Source of the DNA: Kiritimatiellales bacterium
Lineage (GTDB): Bacteria; Verrucomicrobiota; Kiritimatiellia; Kiritimatiellales; Pontiellaceae
Length of the DNA: 35,391 bases
Assembly: GCA_021734345.1 (NCBI GenBank)
Contig: JAIPJC010000020.1
Coordinates: 1-35,391 of the forward strand
Reading direction: 5' to 3'
The translations under genes and the position numbers were made by a program. Positions 1-7,498 of the stretch are shown here, piece by piece; the stretch's first letter is position 1; every line of letters begins with the position of its first letter. The notes under the pieces were generated by a model, which was not told where the DNA came from, did no database searches, and worked only from the letters and a program-made list of their open reading frames with translations.

Positions 1-114
1 CGGGCGGTCGATCCCTACCTTTCCCCGCCGATGAGACCTGAACCAAAAAAGAGGGAGCTGGAGGCGGGGCAGCTGCGGCAGGTGGTTTATGCACTCCGGT
101 TTTTGCGAAAGTAG
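1..114 (+). CDS. C-terminal fragment of an unidentified protein
   Basis: Frame 1 is open from the window edge to a TAG at 112-114 and encodes about 37 residues ending in ALRFLRK. The other two forward frames stop within about 45 bases, and third codon positions are mostly G or C as in neighbouring genes, so this is probably the tail of a real gene that starts outside the window. The fragment is basic and has no recognisable motif, so no function is proposed. Its stop codon is part of the GTAG that begins the palindromic repeat at 111-174. Confidence 0.5.
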   Translation, partial: RAVDPYLSPPMRPEPKKRELEAGQLRQVVYALRFLRK

Positions 115-174
115 GTAGGGCATGCGTCCCGCTTGCTTCCGGGCGACGGGAACCGAGCGGGACGCTCGTTCTAC
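111..174. repeat. REP-like inverted pair of GTAG hairpins
   Basis: Two hairpins face each other. The plus-strand one has GTAG at 115-118 (another GTAG at 111-114), stem GCATGCG (120-126), loop TCC and stem CGCTTGC (130-136) with one T-T mismatch. The minus-strand one has GTAG (complement of 171-174), stem GAGCG, loop TCC and stem CGCTC (155-167). GTAG at the foot of a hairpin is the hallmark of REP sequences mobilised by RAYT (TnpA-REP) transposases. No RAYT gene lies in the window. Confidence 0.65.
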
Positions 175-227
175 GCTTTACCCATCTTGCGGGATCCGCC
201 GGAGATGAGGGAGGTGTGGAAGCCGTG

Positions 228-1004
228 CTATTCCAACGCCGCGGGAACCGTGAAATAGTACTGCGCGCTGACCTGCTTGCGCAAGACGTCGGCGTAGGCG
301 GAAATGATGTCGAGCGCGGCATCGCGCTGGACTTCGGACAAGGTGGCGAGCCATGCATCGATGTCGATGCGGCGCTTGTCGGGGCCCTTGCCGTTTTCGG
401 CGGTGAAGCGGATCAGCGCCGGATATGCATCGGGGAGTGCCTGCTGCAATTCGAGCATCATGCGATATGAGAGCGCATAGGGTTCGCGGCGGGTTCGCAT
501 GAAATGCCGTTTCCAGTCGCCCCACTCGCGCCCGGTTTCTTCGCAGTACTGCTCGGAAAACAGCGTGGCGATCCCTTCCATGTACCAGTCGATGATGAAG
601 GGGTTGAGCAAGTGGATGCATTCATGGCCCAGCAGCGGGAAGTAGTTCGGGTGCCCCGGATCGACCGCGAGATAGATCACAAACACGCCGTTGGTGGAAT
701 CGACGCATTCGGTGAGCGAGAAGTCCTCGCCGATCCGGTAGCCGCGCGCTTCGGCCACCTTCTTCGAGCGGCGGAGCATGACCTTGTTCACCGGCACGGC
801 GGGCGCACCGAATTGTTCAACGGCCTTTTCCAATGCATGGGCAACGAAGGTGTCGGACGCCGGATCGTCGATGGGTTGATAGGCCTCGTACCATGGGCCG
901 GGCGGCTTGGTGTCGGACAAGTGCATGCATCCCGCCAACCCGGCTAGCAACACCGCTAGGAAAAGTGTTTTCGACAACCAGTTGAGCGGGGCCTTGGCCG
1001 TCAT
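228..1004 (-). CDS. putative zinc-metalloprotease-like lipoprotein
   Basis: A 258-residue protein starting at MTAKAPLNW. An upstream in-frame start would overlap the preceding gene by about 180 bases and encode low-quality sequence, so it was rejected. Residues 10-26 form a lipoprotein signal ending in LAGC (Cys26), predicting attachment to a membrane in the periplasm. Residues 127-131 are HECIH, followed by E143 in a W-Y-M-E-G-I-A segment. HExxH with a Glu about 12 residues later in an EG(x)A context is the gluzincin arrangement of peptidase-MA-like families. No substrate can be named and activity is inferred from the motif only. It begins 8 bases after the nucleotidyltransferase gene, so the two are probably co-transcribed, perhaps as the end of the acc operon. 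A REP-like pair lies 54 bases past its stop. Confidence 0.75.
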   Translation of the reverse strand: MTAKAPLNWLSKTLFLAVLLAGLAGCMHLSDTKPPGPWYEAYQPIDDPASDTFVAHALEKAVEQFGAPAVPVNKVMLRRSKKVAEARGYRIGEDFSLTECVDSTNGVFVIYLAVDPGHPNYFPLLGHECIHLLNPFIIDWYMEGIATLFSEQYCEETGREWGDWKRHFMRTRREPYALSYRMMLELQQALPDAYPALIRFTAENGKGPDKRRIDIDAWLATLSEVQRDAALDIISAYADVLRKQVSAQYYFTVPAALE

Positions 1005-1012
1005 GGTTCCGG

Positions 1013-1915
1013 CTAGCTCCAGAGCTTGGAAGGATAGATGGAGCCAGCGTGCATGGCGGCCAGCGTTGCGACCACCCGCGGCTTGTCGTCGGGATAGGTG
1101 ACGCCAAACCAGGCATCGCGCGACCGGAGCACCTTCACCCGGGTGTCGCCCGTCTTGATCATGTCGTCGATGATCGGCGGAATGAGCCATTCGGATTTCA
1201 GTTCGTTTCCTTCGGCGGCGAGGAAGGTGGAGAAGCGTTTTTCCAAGGCCTGGAAAAATTTTGGTGTGAAGCCCCAGAAATTCATGGAGCAGATTTCCTC
1301 GCCGCTCATGTCGATGGCGCGATCACCCTCGAAATACTGCACCGTTCCGGCGGCGTTGCGCTTGATCTTGAGACGCTCGATAATGCCCGTCAGATAATCT
1401 TCGGCGACGGCGCATACGCCGCGGCTGACCGACCCATGTTCGGACAGCGTGTTCCTGAGCTGGAAGCCGACCATGCAGCTATCGGTGCTTTCGTTGCCCA
1501 TGGCCGCGAGCTCGGCGGCGATCACCTTGTAGGCTTCGACGCCGTAGTAGTCGTCGGCATTCTGCACCGCGAACGGGGTATCGACGACATGCCGGCAAGA
1601 GAGAATGGCCTGTCCGGTTCCCCACGGCTTTTCGCGCCCGGCGGGCACGGTAAAACCCGGAGGGAGATCGTTGAGTTCCTGGTATGCGTAGCCGACCTCG
1701 ATCCGGCTGGAAAACTTATCGCCGACCATCTCCTTGAAGAGCGGGGCGAATTCCTTGCGGATGATGAAGACCACCTTGCCGAAGCCGGCGCGGATGGCGT
1801 CATAGACGGAATATTCCATCAGGGCTTCGCCATTCGGGCCCATCGGATCGATCTGCTTGAGTCCGCCGTAGCGGCTGCCCATGCCTGCCGCCATGATTAC
1901 CAATGTAGGTTTCAT
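1013..1915 (-). CDS. nucleotidyltransferase family protein (sugar-nucleotide type)
   Basis: A 300-residue protein opening with MKPTLVIMAAGMGSRYGG. The AAGMGSRYGG-LKQ stretch is the nucleotide-binding loop of the NTP_transferase fold, with the basic residues that contact the triphosphate. The NADDYYG segment near residue 110 matches the metal-binding Asp region. Family members transfer a nucleoside monophosphate to a sugar phosphate or related acceptor; the substrate is unknown. The ATG at 1915 is preferred on alignment to the fold. A GTG at 1930 would add five residues and neither start has a strong ribosome binding site. It follows amaP by 20 bases (6 with the GTG start) and precedes the lipoprotein gene by 8, consistent with one transcript. 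Confidence 0.85.
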   Translation of the reverse strand: MKPTLVIMAAGMGSRYGGLKQIDPMGPNGEALMEYSVYDAIRAGFGKVVFIIRKEFAPLFKEMVGDKFSSRIEVGYAYQELNDLPPGFTVPAGREKPWGTGQAILSCRHVVDTPFAVQNADDYYGVEAYKVIAAELAAMGNESTDSCMVGFQLRNTLSEHGSVSRGVCAVAEDYLTGIIERLKIKRNAAGTVQYFEGDRAIDMSGEEICSMNFWGFTPKFFQALEKRFSTFLAAEGNELKSEWLIPPIIDDMIKTGDTRVKVLRSRDAWFGVTYPDDKPRVVATLAAMHAGSIYPSKLWS

Positions 1916-1935
1916 CAAAACATCCGGCACGGGGA

Positions 1936-2487
1936 CTATGCATCACCCGAAGGAGCATCGGCGACCGGCTTGGCAGGATCGCCAACGATTTCCTGCACCT
2001 TGATGGTGATATTGCGGATCTCTTCGAGGCCGAGCGATTCGCGGACGCTTTCGCGCACACGCTGTTGCAGGAGATGCGAGAGTTCGGGAATCTTGTTGCC
2101 CGAAACCACCTTCACACTCAACGCCACATCCAGCGCCCCTTTTTTCTGGAGCAGTTTTGCGTCGATGCTTTTGACGGCCGCGAACTCCTTGCCGATGCGC
2201 TGGATGAAATCGCAGATAGCCTTGGTGCTGATGCCCACGTTGCCATCCGCCGAATCGAAGTGGACAAATGCCGCCTTGTCCTTGCAGCATCCGCCGGCCC
2301 AACGCAGCAGAACCGAGAGAACCATGACCAGCCCCGCGGCGGTTCCAACGACTGGAAGCTTAAGCGCATCGGCGATTTGCTGGCCGATTTCCGGTTTGAA
2401 GGCGCTACCATAGATCAGTCCTGCCCCAATGGATAAGAGCAACAGTGTTGTAATGAAGTCACCAAGCCTACCTGGGCGCGCGTTCAT
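1936..2487 (-). CDS. amaP: AmaP-like alkaline-shock membrane anchor protein
   Basis: A 183-residue protein with two hydrophobic segments near the N-terminus (about residues 11-28 and 43-62), followed by a soluble domain resembling Asp23 (GNKIPELSHLLQQRVRESV, then NITIKVQEI near the end). This is the architecture of AmaP, which in Firmicutes tethers Asp23 to the membrane. The ATG at 2487 has AAGGAG upstream, inside the end of the asp23 gene, and only 2 bases separate the two genes, indicating translational coupling. A role in envelope homeostasis is inferred from the family; nothing here shows the partner directly beyond adjacency. Confidence 0.75.
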   Translation of the reverse strand: MNARPGRLGDFITTLLLLSIGAGLIYGSAFKPEIGQQIADALKLPVVGTAAGLVMVLSVLLRWAGGCCKDKAAFVHFDSADGNVGISTKAICDFIQRIGKEFAAVKSIDAKLLQKKGALDVALSVKVVSGNKIPELSHLLQQRVRESVRESLGLEEIRNITIKVQEIVGDPAKPVADAPSGDA

Positions 2488-2489
2488 GG

Positions 2490-2912
2490 CTATTCTCCTT
2501 CTGGTTTTTCGCGGGTGTTGCGAATGCCTTGCACAACCACGTTCACGGCATAGACCTGCTGGCCGGTCATATCCTCGACGGCTTCTTTCACGGCGGCCTG
2601 CAGCTTCACGCAGATGTCCGGAATGCGTACGCCGAACTCGAGCACCACGGCCAGATCGATCGTGAGCAGCTCTTCGTTTTCCTTCTCGACCCGGATGCCC
2701 TTGTCCTTGGGCTTCTTGCCCATCATGCCCGCAATCCCGTCGGCCAGCGAACCCTGAAGCTCGACCACGCCGGGCATTTTCTTGGCGGTTTCGTGCGCAA
2801 TGATGGCAATTACGTTGTTGTTGATTCGAATCTGCCCGTAGCTGGAACCGGGCGCCTCCAGCACCGAAAGCTCCTGGGGATCGATGACTGCATTTCCTGT
2901 TTGATCATTCAT
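2490..2912 (-). CDS. Asp23/Gls24 family envelope stress response protein
   Basis: A 140-residue protein with the full Asp23/Gls24 domain: GQIRINNNVIAIIAHETAKK, PGVVELQG, a central IDLAVVLEFGVRIPDIC strand region and a final VYAVNVVVQGI. The family forms cytoplasmic assemblies linked to cell-envelope stress in Gram-positive bacteria. The start is fixed by AAGGAG 8 bases upstream. It lies 24 bases after accC and 2 bases before amaP. The order accB-accC-asp23 is the common Firmicutes order (accB-accC-yqhY), where the linkage suggests a tie between fatty-acid synthesis and envelope state. Here it occurs in an apparent Gram-negative. Confidence 0.88.
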   Translation of the reverse strand: MNDQTGNAVIDPQELSVLEAPGSSYGQIRINNNVIAIIAHETAKKMPGVVELQGSLADGIAGMMGKKPKDKGIRVEKENEELLTIDLAVVLEFGVRIPDICVKLQAAVKEAVEDMTGQQVYAVNVVVQGIRNTREKPEGE

Positions 2913-2936
2913 TGCCGTACTCCTTGTCGCTTATTG

Positions 2937-4295
2937 CTAATTTAGAAAATTTTCATGCATGAACTTTTCGAGGAAGGCGGTGTTGTAGGTGCCTTCGATG
3001 AAACGGTTGGAGACCAAGAGCGCCTCGCCCAGCGGCACTGTGGTTTTCGGGCCGTTGATGGTGAACTCCTCCAGCGCGCGGCGCAGCCGGGCGATGGCCT
3101 CCGACCGATCCTTCCCCTTGGCGATGATCTTGCCGATCATGCTGTCGTAGTAGGGCGAGATCGTGTAGCCGGAATAGACGTGCGAATCGATACGGACACC
3201 GGGGCCGCCGGGAAAATGCACCGCCTCGACGGGGCCGGGCGACGGGGTGAAGTTGTTGTACGGATCCTCGGCATTCACGCGGAACTCGATGGCATGGCCG
3301 CGAATCACCACATCGTCCTGGGTGAAGGACAGCTTTTCGCCTGCCGCAACGCGGATCTGCTCCTTCATCAAGTCGATGCCGGTCACCTCTTCGGAAACGG
3401 TATGCTCCACCTGGATGCGGGTGTTCATTTCCATGAAATAAAACTGCTGGGCAATCTCGTCGTAGAGGAATTCAAGCGTGCCGGCGCTGTCGTAGTTGAC
3501 GGCTTTGGCGGCCTTGACGGCGGCATCGCCGAGCGCCTTGCGTTCCTCATCGGAGAGCGTCGGGCAAGGGGCTTCTTCCACGAGTTTCTGGTGGCGGCGC
3601 TGGATCGAGCAGTCGCGCTCGCCCAGATGGCACACGTTGCCGTGCTTGTCGCCGATAATCTGCACCTCGACGTGCCGGGCGGACTCGATGTACTTTTCCA
3701 TGAAAAGGTCGGGGTTGCCGAAGGAACTCTCGCCTTCCGCGCTGGCGGCCATGAAACCCTGTACCAGGCTGACATCGTTGCGCGCCACGCGCATGCCTTT
3801 TCCTCCGCCTCCGGCAACAGCCTTGAGCAGGACGGGATAGCCCATTTTATGGGCCAGCTTCAGCGCTTCATTGGAATCCTTCAGGACGCCGTCGGAGCCG
3901 GGGGTGATCGGTACGCCGGCGGCCTTCATCGTGTCGCGTGCAACGGCTTTGTCGCCCATGTTGCGGATGCAATCCGGCGACGGGCCGATAAAGGTGATGT
4001 TGCAATTGCCGCAGATTTCGGCGAAGTGGGCGTTTTCGGCCAGGAAGCCGTAGCCCGGGTGGATCGCATCGACATCGGCCACTTCCGCCGCGCTGATGAT
4101 GTTGGTGATTTTCAAATAACTTTCGCTCGCGGCGGCCGGCCCAATGCAGATGGCTTCGTCGGCCATCTGGACATGCAGGGAATCCGCATCGGCTGTGGAA
4201 TAGACCGCGACAGAGCGAACCCCAAGCTCCTTGCAGGCGCGAATTATGCGCAGTGCGATTTCGCCGCGGTTGGCGATCAGTACCTTTTCAAACAT
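2937..4295 (-). CDS. accC: acetyl-CoA carboxylase, biotin carboxylase subunit
   Basis: A 452-residue protein of normal AccC length. It carries the N-terminal biotin carboxylase motif FEKVLIANRGEIALRIIRAC, the glycine-rich ATP-grasp loop KAVAGGGGKGMR near residue 165, RDCSIQRRHQKLVEEAP, and the catalytic EMNTRIQVEHTVSEEVTG segment near residue 290. The enzyme carboxylates biotin carried on AccB using ATP and bicarbonate, the first half-reaction of malonyl-CoA synthesis. AAGGGAG lies 8 bases before the ATG, and the gene starts 12 bases after accB ends. The carboxyltransferase genes accA and accD are not in this window. Confidence 0.97.
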   Translation of the reverse strand: MFEKVLIANRGEIALRIIRACKELGVRSVAVYSTADADSLHVQMADEAICIGPAAASESYLKITNIISAAEVADVDAIHPGYGFLAENAHFAEICGNCNITFIGPSPDCIRNMGDKAVARDTMKAAGVPITPGSDGVLKDSNEALKLAHKMGYPVLLKAVAGGGGKGMRVARNDVSLVQGFMAASAEGESSFGNPDLFMEKYIESARHVEVQIIGDKHGNVCHLGERDCSIQRRHQKLVEEAPCPTLSDEERKALGDAAVKAAKAVNYDSAGTLEFLYDEIAQQFYFMEMNTRIQVEHTVSEEVTGIDLMKEQIRVAAGEKLSFTQDDVVIRGHAIEFRVNAEDPYNNFTPSPGPVEAVHFPGGPGVRIDSHVYSGYTISPYYDSMIGKIIAKGKDRSEAIARLRRALEEFTINGPKTTVPLGEALLVSNRFIEGTYNTAFLEKFMHENFLN

Positions 4296-4307
4296 GGGCG
4301 GACTCCC

Positions 4308-4751
4308 TTACTTGGGTTCAACTAGGAAGAGCGGCTGCCCGTACTGGACCGGCGTGGCGTCGTCGACAAGGACTTTCCTTATCACGCCCCTGACTTCGGC
4401 CTTGATTTCGTTCATGACCTTCATCGCCTCGATGATGCAGACCACGGAATCCTCGGTGACTTCGGTTCCCACCTGGGCGAAGGCATCGGCATCGGGGGCC
4501 GGCTTGCGGTAGAACGTTCCAACAATGGGCGAAGGGATTTCGACCAATCCGTCGTCCTCGTCCACCGGAATCGCGGCCGCCACTGGAGCCGCTCCGGCAA
4601 CCGGAGCCGCCGGTGCGGTGGCATACACCACTTGGGGTTCGCCGCTGCCGCGCTTCATTGCCAATTCAAAATTATCGTCTTTAATCGAGAACTCGGTCAG
4701 ATCGTTGTCCTTCATCAGCTCTACGATGCGTTTGATTTCCTTGATTTCCAT
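4308..4751 (-). CDS. accB: acetyl-CoA carboxylase biotin carboxyl carrier protein
   Basis: A 147-residue protein: N-terminal helical part (MEIKEIKRIVELMKDNDLTE), a flexible Ala/Pro-rich linker (about residues 48-75), and a C-terminal biotinyl domain with PSIVGTFYR-type start and the biotinylation motif EAMKVMNE, whose Lys receives biotin. AccB swings the carboxybiotin between AccC and the carboxyltransferase. The ATG at 4751 was chosen because GAGAGGG precedes it at a good distance and the protein then begins at the family's usual MEIKEIK. An in-frame start 33 bases earlier lacks this support. It is the first gene of the minus-strand operon. Confidence 0.96.
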   Translation of the reverse strand: MEIKEIKRIVELMKDNDLTEFSIKDDNFELAMKRGSGEPQVVYATAPAAPVAGAAPVAAAIPVDEDDGLVEIPSPIVGTFYRKPAPDADAFAQVGTEVTEDSVVCIIEAMKVMNEIKAEVRGVIRKVLVDDATPVQYGQPLFLVEPK

Positions 4752-4907
4752 AACCACCCTCTCTTGGTTCAACAAATGTTGCATGTCGGGAAACTAAACA
4801 ATATTTCCACTCCCTTGCCTAGCCCTAATCCGTATGTTGTTTTTCAATCCCGGGGACATCGGGCAATGAAACCGGAGCCCGGCACCACGGATTGGAAACC
4901 CGCTTAA

Positions 4908-4937
4908 AATATACAAGCAGAACCCTATTATCTACAA
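4908..4937 (-). promoter_or_regulatory. possible promoter of the acc operon
   Basis: On the minus strand TTGTAG (4932-4937) and TATATT (4908-4913) are 18 bases apart in the 282-base gap between the divergent accB and Gfo/Idh genes. It would give a leader of roughly 150 bases before accB. The match is only fair, and no comparable site for the plus-strand operon was found. Confidence 0.3.
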
Positions 4938-5033
4938 GACTCCGCCAGCCCAAACCGGTATATATGCACCGTTCGTCCATAGCTTTCAACGCAAAGGTTC
5001 CCCCGGGAAGGACACGAAAATAAAGGAGATCAA

Positions 5034-6368
5034 ATGCAGCATCCGACACTGACCCGCCGGGCCTCCCTGATGGCCACCGCCTGCGCTACCGCCACCACCC
5101 TGTTCCCTCCCGCACGCCTCATGGCCGCGCCCAAACCGCTGCGTACCGGCGAGCTTGTCACGGGGCGGAAAATCAGCATAGCGGCGGTCGGCAGCGGCGG
5201 AAGGGGCAAATTCGACACCGGCCAGGTGGCGGGAGAAAACATCGTGGCCCTCTGCGATGTCGATTTCGAGCGAGCCAGCGAGACGTTCAACAGCTTCCCG
5301 GATGCCAAGCGCTTCCGCGATTTCCGCGAAATGCTCGTCGAAATGGACGATCAGATCGACGCCGTGATGGTCTCGACGCCCGACCACATGCATTTTCCCG
5401 CCGCCATGATGGCCATCGAAATGGGCAAGCATGTCCTGGTGCAAAAGCCGCTCACGCACACCGTCGCCGAGGCGCGCCTGCTGGCCGAGGCCGCGCGCAG
5501 GCACAAGGTTGCCACCCAGATGGCCAACCAGGGTCACTCGAACGAAGGCACGCGGCTGGTCAAGGAGTGGATCGCGGCCGGAGCGATCGGCGAGGTTCGC
5601 GAAGTCCACCTGTGGACCAACCGCCCGATCTGGCCGCAGAACATTCCACTGCCGCAGGAGCGCATGGCTCCGCCGCCGACCCTCGACTGGAACCGCTGGC
5701 TGGGTGTCGCGCCCTTCCGTCCCTACAACGAGGCCTACGCCCCCTTCAAGTGGCGTGGCTGGTGGGAATGGGGTTGCGGCGCCATGGGCGACATGGGCTG
5801 CCACGTCATGGACGCGAGCTACTGGGCACTGGAGCTCGGCGCCCCCGTGCGCGTCTCCGCCAACGTCGATGGCGGCAATGAATTTTCCTGCCCGGCAGGC
5901 TCGGAAATCACCTACGAATTCCCCGCCCGCAAAGGCATGCCGGCCGTGAACGTAAAATGGTTCGACGGCACCCGCCAGCCCCCGCGGCCGGAGGCGCTGG
6001 AGGCTGATCGCGAGATGCCCAAAGGAGGCCAAATCTTCTACGGCTCCAAGGGCACCATCATGGCTGCAGGCGACTACTGCGAATCGCCGCGCCTGATTCC
6101 CGAAAGCGCGATGAAGGAGATGGTGGGTCCCCCCAAGACGCTTGAACGCGTTCCGGATGGCCACCACGGAAACTGGCTGCGCGCCATCCGGGGCGAGATA
6201 GAAGCCTCCGTCTCGAACTTCGACTACGCGGAGCCGCTGACTGAAATGGCGCTGCTCGGCAACGTCGCGATCCGTTCCGGCGTGCCGTTCAAATGGGATT
6301 CGAAAACGCTCCGCTGCGACCGCCCCGAAGCCCAGGCCTTCATCGATAAAACGTATCGCGTCTTCTAA
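5034..6368 (+). CDS. Tat-exported Gfo/Idh/MocA family oxidoreductase (first copy)
   Basis: A 444-residue protein. TRRASLMATACATA at residues 7-20 is a twin-arginine-type signal, so it is probably folded with its cofactor before export to the periplasm. The Rossmann domain follows (ISIAAVGSGGRG near residue 55, CDVD at 74-77, STPDHMH at 114-120). The usual EKP catalytic motif is QKP here (137-139). GDMGCHVMD (252-260) matches the C-terminal domain containing the catalytic His. These enzymes oxidise or reduce sugar hydroxyls with a tightly held NAD(P). AAGGAG ends 6 bases before the ATG. It is the first of five plus-strand genes for exported sugar-handling proteins. The substrate is unknown; C3 oxidation of a glycoside is inferred from the neighbours. 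Confidence 0.92.
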   Translation: MQHPTLTRRASLMATACATATTLFPPARLMAAPKPLRTGELVTGRKISIAAVGSGGRGKFDTGQVAGENIVALCDVDFERASETFNSFPDAKRFRDFREMLVEMDDQIDAVMVSTPDHMHFPAAMMAIEMGKHVLVQKPLTHTVAEARLLAEAARRHKVATQMANQGHSNEGTRLVKEWIAAGAIGEVREVHLWTNRPIWPQNIPLPQERMAPPPTLDWNRWLGVAPFRPYNEAYAPFKWRGWWEWGCGAMGDMGCHVMDASYWALELGAPVRVSANVDGGNEFSCPAGSEITYEFPARKGMPAVNVKWFDGTRQPPRPEALEADREMPKGGQIFYGSKGTIMAAGDYCESPRLIPESAMKEMVGPPKTLERVPDGHHGNWLRAIRGEIEASVSNFDYAEPLTEMALLGNVAIRSGVPFKWDSKTLRCDRPEAQAFIDKTYRVF

Positions 6369-6417
6369 AAAAACGACCCACTGCCATGCATTTCCATTTC
6401 AACGGAGACCTCAAATA

Positions 6418-7371
6418 ATGAAACATCTGTTCAAAGCGCTCTTCATCAGCACCGCCCTTGGCGGCATTGCCCTGGCCCAGGACATCCAGCTCGCACTACA
6501 GGCCTACACCTTCCGCGACCGATCCTTCGTCGAAACCGTCGAGACCGCCAAACGGCTCGGTATCAAATATATCGAAGCCTATCCCGGCCAGCGGCTGGGT
6601 GCCGGGTTCGAGGGGAATACCGACTACAATGCCCTTTCGCCTGAAACGCTCAAGCAGCTCAAGGCGTTTGTCGATGGCGAAGGCGTCAAGATCGTGAGCT
6701 ATGGCGTCACCAAGGCGAAGGACGACGAGCAGTGGCGCAAGCTGATGGAGTTCGCGAAGTTCCTGGGCGTCGGCGTCATCGAGATCGAAGCCAGTGGCGA
6801 CCGCGCAAAGCTCGATCTGGCCGAAAAAGCCGCGAACGAATACAAGATCAAGGTCGGTCTTCACAACCATACGCAGGCGGACGGGCTTCCCGCCGCCGTG
6901 CTTAAACAGCTCGAAGGCCGTGGCGGGTATATCGGCGCGGGCAGCGATATCGGCCACTGGACAAGCACGAATACGCGTCCGCTCGATGGCGTGCGCCTGC
7001 TCAAGGGCAGGTTCGTTAGCATGCATCTGGTGGATACCGAGGGGATCGCCAAAGCCAAGATGCGCACGGTTCCCTATGGTTCGGGCGCGGGTGAGATCGC
7101 CGCGGTGCTGGACGAGCTGAAGGCGCAAGGCTACAAGGGATACGTCACGCTCGAGTACGAATACATGTCGCCCGACTTGGAAACCGAAGTCGCAGCCTGC
7201 GTGCGCTGGTTCAACGCCTACCAGGCGGGCCAGCTCGACAAGAACGGCCAGCTGCCCTTGGCCCATATCGATGCGCTCTGGGCCGGTTTCGTCCCCAACG
7301 GCCATCCCGCCACGTGGGATTCCATTAAAGCGAATGAAAACAAAGAAAACCCCGCACACCAGGGAAGCTAG
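6418..7371 (+). CDS. exported sugar phosphate isomerase/epimerase-like TIM-barrel protein
   Basis: A 317-residue protein with a Sec signal peptide (residues 1-20, ending IALAQ). A xylose-isomerase-like TIM barrel follows: LALQAYTFRDRSFVETVE, GIKYIEAYPG, KVGLHNHTQ near residue 150, IGAGSDIGHW, SMHLVDTEG, and YVTLEYEY near residue 245. The His, Asp, His and Glu residues in these strands are the usual divalent-metal ligands of the fold. Such exported proteins occur beside Gfo/Idh/MocA and DUF1080 genes, and some act as lyases or epimerases on 3-keto sugars. The exact reaction is not determinable here. GGAGA precedes the start; the gene lies 49 bases after the first oxidoreductase. Confidence 0.88.
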   Translation: MKHLFKALFISTALGGIALAQDIQLALQAYTFRDRSFVETVETAKRLGIKYIEAYPGQRLGAGFEGNTDYNALSPETLKQLKAFVDGEGVKIVSYGVTKAKDDEQWRKLMEFAKFLGVGVIEIEASGDRAKLDLAEKAANEYKIKVGLHNHTQADGLPAAVLKQLEGRGGYIGAGSDIGHWTSTNTRPLDGVRLLKGRFVSMHLVDTEGIAKAKMRTVPYGSGAGEIAAVLDELKAQGYKGYVTLEYEYMSPDLETEVAACVRWFNAYQAGQLDKNGQLPLAHIDALWAGFVPNGHPATWDSIKANENKENPAHQGS

Positions 7372-7498
7372 GGCTTGGGATTCGGAAATGGCGACGTACC
7401 ATTCCAATCTCGGGGTGTATGTTTTGACGGATAGGTTTCGTCTCTTGGTTGCTGGATCTGCGGAACAAGGGCAAAAAACATGAAGGGAAGATGAAACA

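Noticed and set aside
1005-1190. Longer start for the lipoprotein gene at 1190
   Set aside because: It would overlap the nucleotidyltransferase coding region, encode a biased Arg/His-rich leader and bury the lipoprotein signal.
7372-7498. Possible internal promoter or small gene in the 127-base gap of the sugar operon
   Set aside because: A TTGACG is present near 7425 but no -10 box stands at a suitable distance, and no ORF has a start with a binding site.
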